Shown: positions 1 to 6,164 of the stretch, in pieces
How the letters are laid out: each line of letters begins with the position of its first letter
Position numbering within the stretch: position 1 is the first letter of the stretch
Origin: an uncultured Erysipelotrichaceae bacterium
GTDB lineage: Bacteria > Bacillota_I > Bacilli_A > RF39 > UBA660
DNA: 19,801 bases
Assembly (NCBI GenBank): GCA_902768065.1
Contig: CACXJP010000023.1
Location: 1 to 19,801 of the forward strand
Direction of reading: 5' to 3'
Program-made: the position numbers and the translations under genes
The notes under the pieces: model-generated
The model's input: only the letters and a program-made list of their open reading frames with translations
What the model was told of the DNA's origin: nothing
Database searches by the model: none

Positions 1-147
1 TGTTATTTTTTCTATTCTTTGGTAAAATGAATATAGTGATTGATATAAATCAATCGTCTTTATGCGAAAGAGTTGTAAACCACTTCGTCGTTCGCACCAG
101 ATTGATAGGAAATTCGGACACTTTGTCTGAAATGTTTGGAGTATAAC
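1..147 (+). other. Leader or upstream-gene end with raised G+C and possible RNA structure
   Basis: No complete gene is visible here. Positions 63-132 are about 43% G+C, well above the surroundings. Several paired elements are visible: 38-44 with 49-55 (7 bp), 63-68 with 91-96 (6 bp), and 113-120 with 124-131 (8 bp with one G-U). The 7-mer at 38-44 recurs at 100-106, so 49-55 could pair with either copy. A -10-like TAAAAT lies at 23-28. The alternative reading is coding: the frame starting at position 3 is open from the left edge to a TAA at 144-146, one base before the next gene, and could be the C-terminus of an upstream protein. The sequence alone does not decide between leader RNA and gene end. 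Confidence 0.35.
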
Positions 148-900
148 ATGAAATTAAAAATAGCGAGTTATAATATAAGTGGTGGATTTTATGAGGATGA
201 TCAAAGTGTTGATTTTTTTGATAAAGCAAAATCAGATGATATTGATTTAAGACTTTTAAATGATACTGTTAAAATTATTAATGATGAAGATATTGATATT
301 ATTTGTTTTCAGGAAATAATAACTACAGAAAGAATTAATTATATTAAGAGAATTATGGATAATACTAATTTAAAATATGAAGAGCATTTTGAAACAAGTC
401 CATGTCATCTTGTTGAAAATGCAGAAATGGGTATTGCGATTTTATCTAAGTATTCAATAGAGGATAGTATTAAGAAAATGTTTACTAATCCAAGACTTTC
501 TAAAACAACAAGTAGTGGTAATACATACTATTCTTTTGATAAAGGACTTTTAATAACAAAAGTAAATGTTAATGGTAGCTATATTAGTGTATTAACTCAT
601 CATGGCTTTCCATTTAGAAGGTTTAATACTACGCCTGAAGATAATAAAAATGTGTTTATTGAGTTTGATAATTATATTAAGGAATTTAATCCTGATGTTG
701 TTACTGGTGATTTTAATGCAGAAACATTTATTGATATGATGGATTATACAAGAAATAATTATATAAAAACAATTAATGAAGTTACTACAGATGATGGTAA
801 AAAATTTGATAATATTTTATTAAAGAATAGTAATTATTCATCTAAGATTATAAAGTCCTTATCTGATCATTTTATGATTGTAAGTGAAATAGAAATATAG
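148..900 (+). CDS. Endonuclease/exonuclease/phosphatase-fold protein
   Basis: This 250-residue protein has the signature of the EEP superfamily (exonuclease III, DNase I, sphingomyelinase and inositol phosphatase fold), which hydrolyses phosphodiester or phosphomonoester bonds with Mg2+. Visible motifs are FQE near residues 54-56 (metal-binding Glu), a HH pair in the LTHHG stretch, GDFNAE at about 187-192 (catalytic Asp/Asn) and SDH at about 239-241 (catalytic His). No signal peptide or membrane segment is seen, so it is probably cytoplasmic. I chose ATG 148 because TTTGGAG lies six bases upstream; an in-frame TTG at 136 would place that site inside the gene. The next gene starts 8 bp downstream, so the two are probably co-transcribed. 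The substrate cannot be inferred. Confidence 0.85.
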   Translation: MKLKIASYNISGGFYEDDQSVDFFDKAKSDDIDLRLLNDTVKIINDEDIDIICFQEIITTERINYIKRIMDNTNLKYEEHFETSPCHLVENAEMGIAILSKYSIEDSIKKMFTNPRLSKTTSSGNTYYSFDKGLLITKVNVNGSYISVLTHHGFPFRRFNTTPEDNKNVFIEFDNYIKEFNPDVVTGDFNAETFIDMMDYTRNNYIKTINEVTTDDGKKFDNILLKNSNYSSKIIKSLSDHFMIVSEIEI

Positions 901-908
901 GAGAGAAT

Positions 909-1319
909 ATGGGAAAATACGATAAACTAATTGACATGTGTAAAAATGGTGTTCTTTTAACACAAGAAAATGTTGGGGATGAAATGATTTTTGTTGATAG
1001 GAAAACATTTCAACTTATAATTCCAAAAGAAGGTAATACAGATGAATATGGTGATTTCTTTATTAATTCAATAAAGGGACATGATTGTTACTCATATAAT
1101 GAGGGTACATTGGTTTATCGTATTCTTTCTGGTGAAGGTAAGTTCATAATAGAAGATGATGTTGTAATGGTTAAAAGTGGTGATGTTATTACTATTGATC
1201 CTAATAAGGTATTTACATATATGGGTAAAATGCTTTTGATATTAGAAATGACACCAAATTTTAATGAAAAAACAGATCATTTTGTAAGATATGTTGATTA
1301 CGATAAGGAAGGAAAATAA
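909..1319 (+). CDS. Small cupin-domain protein
   Basis: This 136-residue protein has one double-stranded beta-helix (cupin) domain. The recognisable part is the stretch with GEGKFIIEDD, then VKSGDVITIDP, the usual glycine turn and proline-containing strand of small cupins. The histidine cluster of metal-binding cupins (HxH near the first motif) is not intact; only one His is seen before the GTLVYRI strand. It may therefore be a metal-free sugar- or ligand-binding cupin, or an isomerase relative. GGAGAG sits just before the ATG and the gap to the preceding phosphodiesterase-fold gene is 8 bp, which suggests one operon. A terminator follows at 1413-1440. The function is not known. Confidence 0.75.
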   Translation: MGKYDKLIDMCKNGVLLTQENVGDEMIFVDRKTFQLIIPKEGNTDEYGDFFINSIKGHDCYSYNEGTLVYRILSGEGKFIIEDDVVMVKSGDVITIDPNKVFTYMGKMLLILEMTPNFNEKTDHFVRYVDYDKEGK

Positions 1320-1412
1320 TATAGAAAATATAGCTATAACTGGTGGGAATGATGGATGTTGTTGTTATTCTAGCAACTGGTATTAAAAATATTGAAAATT
1401 ATTAAAAGAATT

Positions 1413-1440
1413 AAACTGAAAATGTATTTTCAGTTTTTTT
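1413..1440 (+). terminator. Intrinsic terminator after the cupin gene
   Basis: Inverted repeat of 11 bases (1413-1423 with 1426-1436) followed by a T run to 1440. The tip must open to form a loop, and the distal arm merges into the T run. It ends the phosphodiesterase-fold/cupin unit. Confidence 0.75.
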
Positions 1441-1584
1441 GTTTGTATGATCTGAATACTAATTGTTCACAGAATTGGTTATTTTTATTGAAAGTATTTC
1501 AAGAGCATAAGATAGCGATATCAGCACATTAAACAAAGTCTTTCATGATGATAATATTTGTAATAAAGAAAATGAGAATAGTAA

Positions 1585-1626
1585 AGAAAAAGATGATTAC
1601 GAGATTAAAATGTAATCATCTTTTTA
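1585..1626. terminator. Bidirectional intrinsic terminator
   Basis: A perfect 10-bp stem, 1591-1600 with 1612-1621, has an 11-base loop. It is flanked by TTTT on the plus-strand side (1622-1625) and AAAA (1587-1590) on the other, giving a U tract in both directions. It mainly serves the minus-strand AAA+ gene, whose stop codon is at 1631. Confidence 0.75.
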
Positions 1627-1630
1627 ATTA

Positions 1631-3214
1631 CTATTTAGTATTTGGAAATTTAATTATTTTACATCTATTATGACCAATTGGTTCATCTTGATTAGAAGAA
1701 TGATATTTAGATAATAATTTATCTGCAGAAGTTGTTCTTACACTTTTATATAAAAAATCGCTTCTTCTTATTGCCTCTGAAATATTTTCAATAGAAACAC
1801 TATCATTTCCTCTTAATAATGCTAATGCAAATGCATTTTCTAATATAGTTAAAGAAATATCTGGATTGTATCTTTTATTATTATAAACACGATTCTTTTC
1901 GTTTGTACATTCAGTAATATGACTAATAATCATTTCTGAAATATCAGTGTTAAAATCCCATTTAACATTAGTTGTTTGTTCAAGTTTCTCAATAGTTTCT
2001 TCCATTATTTTGCGTACAGCACTTTGTTGAGGCTCAGATACATTTATTATTTGAAATCTTCTATTAAATGCTTTGTCACTTTTTATATGTTCCTCATATT
2101 CTTCTTCTGTGGTTGCTCCGATAACTTTAATCTCTCCACGATCTAAATAAGGCTTCATTATATTTGCTAAGTCAAGGGCACCTTTGCTACCAACCCCAGC
2201 TCCTATTGTAGTATGAATTTCATCTACCAATAAGATAGTATCTGGATTTTCAATTAAATATTGCATTATTTTCTCAACTTTTTCTTCAAATTCACCAAGA
2301 AGCGAACATCCACTAACAATAGAAGATGTGTTTATTTTCAATATTTTTTTATTTTGAAGTGCCGGAGGTACATGACCAGAATTTATCATATAAGCTAAAC
2401 CTTCTGCAGCAGCAGTTTTACCAACACCTGGAGGACCAACTAACATTGCAGATTTACTTGGCGTTAAGAGAGCTATTTCTAGATTTTCAATTACATCTTC
2501 ACAATCTATTGCTGGATTTGAAATATATTTTTTACTAGTTAAGAATTCATAATTTATATTTATACTATTTATATCAACTTTTGATGAATCGAAAAACTGA
2601 TTGATGTATAGTTGATTTAAAAAATCATTCCAATTATTAGCAGCCTCATTTGATTCTTCAATTGAACCTTCTCCCATTTTTCTCCATAAAAAAATTGCTT
2701 TTACTAGAGTTTTTTCAAATAGTTCATATGTTTTTACTAATGATTTCATAATATCCTGAATACATAGTTTTTTATGACCACCATCAGTATATTTAGATAG
2801 ATTTATAAAAGTATAATAATTGTAATATTCAGATTCACCTTTTGCTAGATGTTCAATATTGTCTTTCTTTGCTGATATTAACGGCATAAGTTGTTTATAT
2901 AATTCATTTATAGCTATTAACGACGATTCAGAATTAAATTCTTTATCAACAGTATTTAAATATACTAAATCATTTTTTCTTGCATAGCCGAAAAGTGAGT
3001 AATATGCTAATAATGAAATATAAAGCAATCCTTCTTTGGCATCTAAATCAGATGATTCAATTAATCCATGTCCAAAATCTTGTTCAGTTCTAATATTAAG
3101 CTTTCCATTGTCTCCAACATAAAACATTATTTTCCAATTTGGATCTTTATTCAAGTGTAATATAGCATTACCATTTTTATAAATACTTTCTACTGCCTGT
3201 GTCATTAGATTCAT
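1631..3214 (-). CDS. Single-ring ClpA/ClpB-like AAA+ ATPase
   Basis: This 527-residue protein has one AAA+ module related to the first (D1) ring of ClpA/ClpB/ClpC unfoldases. Visible are GPPGVGKT (Walker A, about 260-267), ILLVDE (Walker B, about 327-332), the D1-type ANIMKPYLDRGE helix, VIGATTEEEY (sensor 1 region) and FNRRFQ, the arginine-finger region near 383-388. Family members usually have two ATPase rings and roughly 750-860 residues; here the second ring and the Clp-N repeats are absent. Residues 1-225 show no domain I can name. I chose ATG 3214 because AAGGGG lies 8 bases upstream; an in-frame GTG at 3223 would overlap that site. It is monocistronic, with its own promoter and terminator. 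The target may be a substrate bound by the unusual N-terminal half. Confidence 0.85.
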   Translation of the reverse strand: MNLMTQAVESIYKNGNAILHLNKDPNWKIMFYVGDNGKLNIRTEQDFGHGLIESSDLDAKEGLLYISLLAYYSLFGYARKNDLVYLNTVDKEFNSESSLIAINELYKQLMPLISAKKDNIEHLAKGESEYYNYYTFINLSKYTDGGHKKLCIQDIMKSLVKTYELFEKTLVKAIFLWRKMGEGSIEESNEAANNWNDFLNQLYINQFFDSSKVDINSININYEFLTSKKYISNPAIDCEDVIENLEIALLTPSKSAMLVGPPGVGKTAAAEGLAYMINSGHVPPALQNKKILKINTSSIVSGCSLLGEFEEKVEKIMQYLIENPDTILLVDEIHTTIGAGVGSKGALDLANIMKPYLDRGEIKVIGATTEEEYEEHIKSDKAFNRRFQIINVSEPQQSAVRKIMEETIEKLEQTTNVKWDFNTDISEMIISHITECTNEKNRVYNNKRYNPDISLTILENAFALALLRGNDSVSIENISEAIRRSDFLYKSVRTTSADKLLSKYHSSNQDEPIGHNRCKIIKFPNTK

Positions 3215-3243
3215 ATAAAACACCCCTTATAAAATTGTGATAT

Positions 3244-3272
3244 ATTGTAACATGCGAACTATATACTGTCAA
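3244..3272 (-). promoter_or_regulatory. Sigma-A promoter of the AAA+ gene
   Basis: Reading the minus strand: TTGACA at 3272-3267, a 17-base spacer, then TACAAT at 3249-3244. Transcription should begin near 3237, giving a leader of about 20 bases before the AAGGGG site. Confidence 0.85.
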
Positions 3273-3390
3273 GTTTGACACTACATAAAAATTAAATTAG
3301 AAAGAATAATTCCAAAAAAGCAGTTTTATATATATTTTATTAAATAAAAATGAACTAATAAAGATTATGATGACTGTGATATAGATATTT

Positions 3391-3413
3391 AAAAAGACAA
3401 GCATTAGCTTGCC
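3391..3413 (-). terminator. Minus-strand intrinsic terminator
   Basis: A 7-bp stem with one G-U pair (3413-3407 with 3402-3396, loop 3406-3403) is followed on the minus strand by TTTTT (3395-3391). It lies about 120 bases beyond another minus-strand terminator, so it may end a separate small transcript. Confidence 0.6.
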
Positions 3414-3416
3414 TAA

Positions 3417-3533
3417 TAAGACTCTATTGAAAACAGAATAACACACTTCTTATTTGACAAAGTCGAAAGGATGTGTGCCAAAGGTAGTCCTTTGGAAACA
3501 CTAAAAAATAATTAAGTAAGAACTAATTGAAAA
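3417..3533. other. Paired intergenic segment, possible small RNA
   Basis: No reading frame is convincing. A perfect 7-bp hairpin, 3478-3484 with 3489-3495, is extended by GTGT 3473-3476 with ACAC 3498-3501. The same GTGTG can instead pair with CACAC at 3442-3446, enclosing GAC-AAA-GTC at 3456-3464. The segment lies between two minus-strand terminators. A weak minus-strand promoter-like pair (TTTTCA, 17 bases, TATTTT) lies near its start. Strand and function are uncertain. Confidence 0.3.
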
Positions 3534-3592
3534 TAAAAAAAGTCTACCGCCCTTTATAGAATTACTTCGTAATTTCATAAAGAACCACGACT
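3534..3592 (-). terminator. Long-stem terminator after the small hypothetical gene
   Basis: AGTC (3541-3544) pairs with GACT (3589-3592) around a long imperfect stem that ends in ATTAC-TTC-GTAAT (3561-3573). On the minus strand it is followed by at least seven T. It starts two bases after the stop codon at 3594. A shorter T tract on the plus-strand side could allow weak termination in the other direction. Confidence 0.7.
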
Positions 3593-3593
3593 T

Positions 3594-3872
3594 TTATCTA
3601 TGCATTCCGTTATTATTTTGGTTTCTGTACATATCTGCCCATTCACCATATAATGCATCAGCAGCAAGTTGTTTTTTTGCTTTTTGATAGATTCCTTGAA
3701 AATTCATGCTTTTACATGCATCAACTATCTCTTTAGCAGAAACACCTTCATATCTCGTATCATCTAAAATCCTGCCAACAAATTCTTGATCTTCATCAAG
3801 TCTTTTGCACATTTCTTCACTATCACCAAGTGCAGATAAAACTTTTTGCTTGAATTCTTCAGAATATTGCAT
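3594..3872 (-). CDS. Small hypothetical protein
   Basis: This 92-residue protein is one I do not recognise. It is hydrophilic, mostly predicted-helical by composition, acidic in the first half and Asn-rich at the very C-terminus (NQNNNG). It has no signal peptide or membrane segment and two cysteines that form no motif. GGAGG seven bases before the ATG and a strong terminator just after the stop support it as a real gene. A perfect 11-base inverted repeat (3915-3942) lies upstream and could be an operator. It is monocistronic and could be a small regulatory or binding protein, but nothing in the sequence says which. Confidence 0.7.
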   Translation of the reverse strand: MQYSEEFKQKVLSALGDSEEMCKRLDEDQEFVGRILDDTRYEGVSAKEIVDACKSMNFQGIYQKAKKQLAADALYGEWADMYRNQNNNGMHR

Positions 3873-3914
3873 ATGTAAACCTCCATTTCATTTTAATTAC
3901 AGCATACTTCTTAG

Positions 3915-3942
3915 AAATTTTATAATTTTTATTATAAAATTT
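3915..3942. repeat. Perfect inverted repeat upstream of the small hypothetical gene
   Basis: An 11-base arm at 3915-3925 matches the reverse complement at 3932-3942 across a 6-base T-rich spacer. It lies about 45-70 bases upstream of the minus-strand start and contains TATAAT-like sequence, so it may overlap that promoter. All-AT palindromes can arise by chance in this base composition. Confidence 0.4.
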
Positions 3943-4100
3943 TATTTAGAATGTAGTATACCTGTATTAGTTAGTATGTTATTACTACCTATTAATGTTC
4001 GTAAGAAAAGTTATTCGAATTTTCAAATAGATATCAATCTAAAAACTTTCAGAACAATAACAACAAAAAATCTAGGTAATACTATTCTCGATAGAGAAAA

Positions 4101-4129
4101 TTGACATGAACTACTATATATGCTATAAT
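4101..4129 (+). promoter_or_regulatory. Consensus sigma-A promoter of the histidine-leader operon
   Basis: TTGACA at 4101-4106, a 17-base spacer, then TATAAT at 4124-4129. Both boxes match consensus exactly, so control is expected mainly after initiation, in the leader. The start is expected near 4136. A small hairpin (4086-4099) lies directly upstream. Confidence 0.93.
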
Positions 4130-4156
4130 CAATGCAATTGAAAGGGAGAGATTATT

Positions 4157-4225
4157 ATGTTTAAATTTGTAATTAATCAATTTAATCATCATCATAATAG
4201 TCTGCACTTGTTAATACGACATTAA
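4157..4225 (+). CDS. Histidine-rich leader peptide
   Basis: This is a 22-codon open frame about 20 bases after the expected transcription start. GGGAG lies 8 bases before the ATG. The peptide has five histidines, including three consecutive CAT codons at 4187-4195, one CAC at 4205-4207 and a final CAT just before the TAA. Five His in 22 residues, in a short frame followed by alternative hairpins and an intrinsic terminator, is the hallmark of an attenuator leader like hisL of enteric bacteria. The peptide itself probably has no function; its translation rate senses charged tRNA-His. The closing codons and the stop lie inside the first helix of the leader RNA, so a ribosome at the stop would cover segment 4204-4211. 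Confidence 0.9.
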   Translation: MFKFVINQFNHHHNSLHLLIRH

Positions 4226-4327
4226 AAAAATCGTAGGTACAAGTGCTATTTGTCGTGCTTGTATCTAGTAAATAGTCGATAAATAATCTCTATTATGCTA
4301 CTGCAAGCACTGCGGTAGCATTTTTTT
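4204..4327 (+). promoter_or_regulatory. Ribosome-mediated histidine attenuator
   Basis: Four helices exclude one another in sequence. A (4204-4211) pairs perfectly with B (4239-4246), 8 bp. B (4238-4246) pairs with C (4255-4263), 9 bp with two G-U. C pairs with D (4302-4310), 9 bp with one G-U, and that helix continues inward through 4266-4275 with 4290-4300. The C-D antiterminator takes up the whole left arm of the terminator (4296-4304 with 4312-4320). Inferred logic: with enough histidine the ribosome reaches the stop and covers A, B-C forms and the terminator forms. With little histidine it stalls at the CAT run, leaving A free; A-B forms, C-D forms and RNA polymerase reads through. No T-box consensus is present. 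Confidence 0.85.
4296..4327 (+). terminator. Attenuator terminator
   Basis: A 9-bp stem with one U-G pair (4296-4304 with 4312-4320) and a 7-base loop is followed by seven T (4321-4327). It ends 32 bases before the first structural gene, and its left arm is shared with the antiterminator. Confidence 0.92.
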
Positions 4328-4359
4328 AATTAAAAAATAAGAAAAATGAGGAGATTATT

Positions 4360-5139
4360 ATGAAAGATTTAAATAAAAATTGGTTAAAAGATAGAGCTGA
4401 AGATTATACAATCGAAGAGTTAAAAAGGATAAAAAGTGAAATTATAAATTGTAGTAATACATATAAAAATGTATTTAATGGAGCACCATTTTATGAAAGT
4501 TGGAGTTTAGAGAAATCTCTTGATGAAATTAATTCTTACATAAAAGATAATGCTCTTATACTAACTTCTAAATATGGAAAAGAAATAATAGGATTTTTGG
4601 TTGCAATAAATAAGGTTCCAGAAAATCAAAGACAATATGCACAATATTTGGAAAATATAAAGTTTATTGAAGAAATTGGAGTATTAAATGAATTTAGAAA
4701 AAATGGAGTCGCCAGTGAAATGGTTAGAATATTATTACAAAAGTATTTAAGACCAAATGATATGTATATTGGATATAGAACAAATGCTATGAGATATTTT
4801 GATTATAGTGATTCTGAAAGCTTTGAAAGCGCAATTATGCGAATTCAAGAAGAAGATAGAATTAAAAGAATAAATAGGGAAAAAATTATTATTCCTGAAT
4901 TCAGTGAAACTGAAAAACAAAAGTTTATAAACAAATATATTGAATTAATAAAAAATAGACCTGATTTGGATGTGTCTAATTCAAGTGCTTTATTTAGAAA
5001 TATATTTGGTACAATAGACTATAGTAAGATAGATGGAAATTATTCTTTTCAAAAAGATCCAACTGGAGATGGTAATGATCGTATTTTTCCTATCATAGAT
5101 TTATCTAAAACTTTATTTTTAACGAAAGAGAGAAAATAA
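4360..5139 (+). CDS. GNAT-family acetyltransferase
   Basis: This 259-residue protein has a GNAT (Gcn5-related N-acetyltransferase) core. IEEIGVLNEFRKNGVASEMV at about 103-122 is motif A: a beta strand, then the acetyl-CoA pyrophosphate-binding loop R-K-N-G-V-A at 113-118, then a helix. The family moves an acetyl group from acetyl-CoA to an amine. The C-terminal 100 or so residues extend past a usual GNAT domain (about 150 residues) and are not recognised. GAGGAG precedes the ATG by six bases. It is first in the operon behind the histidine attenuator, and the M20 gene starts 2 bp after its stop. The acceptor may be histidine, a related amine or a peptide; this is inferred from context only. 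Confidence 0.8.
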   Translation: MKDLNKNWLKDRAEDYTIEELKRIKSEIINCSNTYKNVFNGAPFYESWSLEKSLDEINSYIKDNALILTSKYGKEIIGFLVAINKVPENQRQYAQYLENIKFIEEIGVLNEFRKNGVASEMVRILLQKYLRPNDMYIGYRTNAMRYFDYSDSESFESAIMRIQEEDRIKRINREKIIIPEFSETEKQKFINKYIELIKNRPDLDVSNSSALFRNIFGTIDYSKIDGNYSFQKDPTGDGNDRIFPIIDLSKTLFLTKERK

Positions 5140-5141
5140 TT

Positions 5142-6149
5142 ATGAGTTCAAAGAAAATATTAAAAAAATTAATAAGCTGTAATACTATCAATGATAAAGA
5201 AAATAAAGATATTATAAATTTTATTGAACAATACCTAAAAGAATTTGGATTTAAGACAGATTATAAAAGTAATTGCCTTGTTATGAGTAACAGTGATGAC
5301 TGTAATATTGGTTTTCTAGGACACACTGATACAGTGTCATATTCCAATGACTGGACATTTAATCCTTTTGAATTAAATGAATTAGATGGAAAATTGTATG
5401 GACTTGGAACAAGCGATATGAAGGGCTCAATAGCAGCAATTTTATCAGCAATATCAAAAATAGATTTTAGTAAAAATAAAAAAGGAATTAAATTGTTTTT
5501 TACTTATGATGAGGAAATAGGTTTTTCTGGAATAAATGAATTAGTTGATAAAAAAATTGAATTTCCAAATAATATTATAGTTGGGGAACCAACTAATAAT
5601 GAAATAATAAATGCTAGCAAGGGTTTATTAGAACTTAAAATTACTTTTAAGGGAATATCATCACACTCTAGCAATCCAGAAGAAGGTATAAATGCTATTG
5701 AAAAATGCATAGATTTTATTAATAAATTAAAAGAATATTATAATGAACTTCGAGAAGAAACTATTGATTCAAAATATGCAACTATGAATGTTGGTGTTAT
5801 TAATGGTGGAAGAAGTATGAACATTGTCCCAGATAATTGTGAGGTTCAAATAGATTTCAGAACTGTATCTAAAAATCAAAATAAAAAAATAATAAAAAAG
5901 GTAAATGAATTCATCAATAACAATGCAACTTGTGAAATTATTAACAACATTAATCCATATTCAAATAATAATGAAAAAATCAATATGAGTGATTATATAA
6001 CTGAAGCAAGTTTTATTGAATCAGAGAATAAATATATTTTAGGTGTTGGTCCAATTAATGCTCACAAAAAAGATGAGTTTATAACAATTGACAGTTTAAA
6101 TAAATTGGAAGAACAATATATAGAAATAATAAAAGAAAAATGTGAATAG
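5142..6149 (+). CDS. M20-family metallopeptidase/deacylase
   Basis: This 335-residue protein belongs to the M20 zinc family (ArgE, DapE, peptidase T, carnosinase and aminoacylase relatives). These enzymes hydrolyse N-acyl amino acids or di- and tripeptides with two zinc ions. All usual ligands are seen: GHTDTV with H61 and D63, the bridging D92 in SDMKG, DEE with base E124 and ligand E125, E149 in VGEP, and a late His in GPINAHKKDE. A lid domain starts near residue 165, including SSHSSNPEEG and NGGRSMNIVPD. It is slightly short for the family (usually about 370-400). The start is two bases after the acetyltransferase stop, with GAGAG upstream, so translation may be coupled. Acting beside an acetyltransferase, it may remove an acyl group or split a His-containing peptide; this is not shown. 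Confidence 0.85.
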   Translation: MSSKKILKKLISCNTINDKENKDIINFIEQYLKEFGFKTDYKSNCLVMSNSDDCNIGFLGHTDTVSYSNDWTFNPFELNELDGKLYGLGTSDMKGSIAAILSAISKIDFSKNKKGIKLFFTYDEEIGFSGINELVDKKIEFPNNIIVGEPTNNEIINASKGLLELKITFKGISSHSSNPEEGINAIEKCIDFINKLKEYYNELREETIDSKYATMNVGVINGGRSMNIVPDNCEVQIDFRTVSKNQNKKIIKKVNEFINNNATCEIINNINPYSNNNEKINMSDYITEASFIESENKYILGVGPINAHKKDEFITIDSLNKLEEQYIEIIKEKCE

Positions 6150-6164
6150 GATGAGTGATAGAAT

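Larger units (their letters stand above)
1320..1630. other. Intergenic stretch with two terminators and short remnant-like frames
   Basis: No full-length gene is seen. It holds a plus-strand terminator (1413-1440) and a bidirectional terminator (1585-1626). Between them a frame open from 1443 to 1532 can be joined by one shift near 1508 to a second open frame ending at 1615, which looks like a decayed gene. A 31-codon Cys-rich frame (1291-1386) overlaps the end of the cupin gene in another phase. None of these has a convincing ribosome binding site. Confidence 0.4.

Noticed and set aside
2326..2538. Plus-strand open frame of 70 codons
   Set aside because: It lies opposite the AAA+ core of the minus-strand gene, exactly over the Walker A region, and has no ribosome binding site.
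1631..3872. Defence-system reading of the AAA+ ATPase with the small hypothetical gene
   Set aside because: Each gene has its own promoter region and terminator, about 380 bases separate them, and no nuclease or other effector is adjacent, so a two-gene system is not supported.
3805..4104. Plus-strand open frame of 99 codons
   Set aside because: Its first part is antisense to the small hypothetical gene and it ends at the -35 box of the histidine operon. It has no binding site and no recognisable domain. The last 42 codons could be a remnant, but nothing supports it.
4136..4327. T-box riboswitch upstream of the HisRS-like operon
   Set aside because: A T-box would be the expected control in this group, but no AGGGTGG-type T-box sequence or specifier stem is seen. 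The His-rich leader frame explains the region better.
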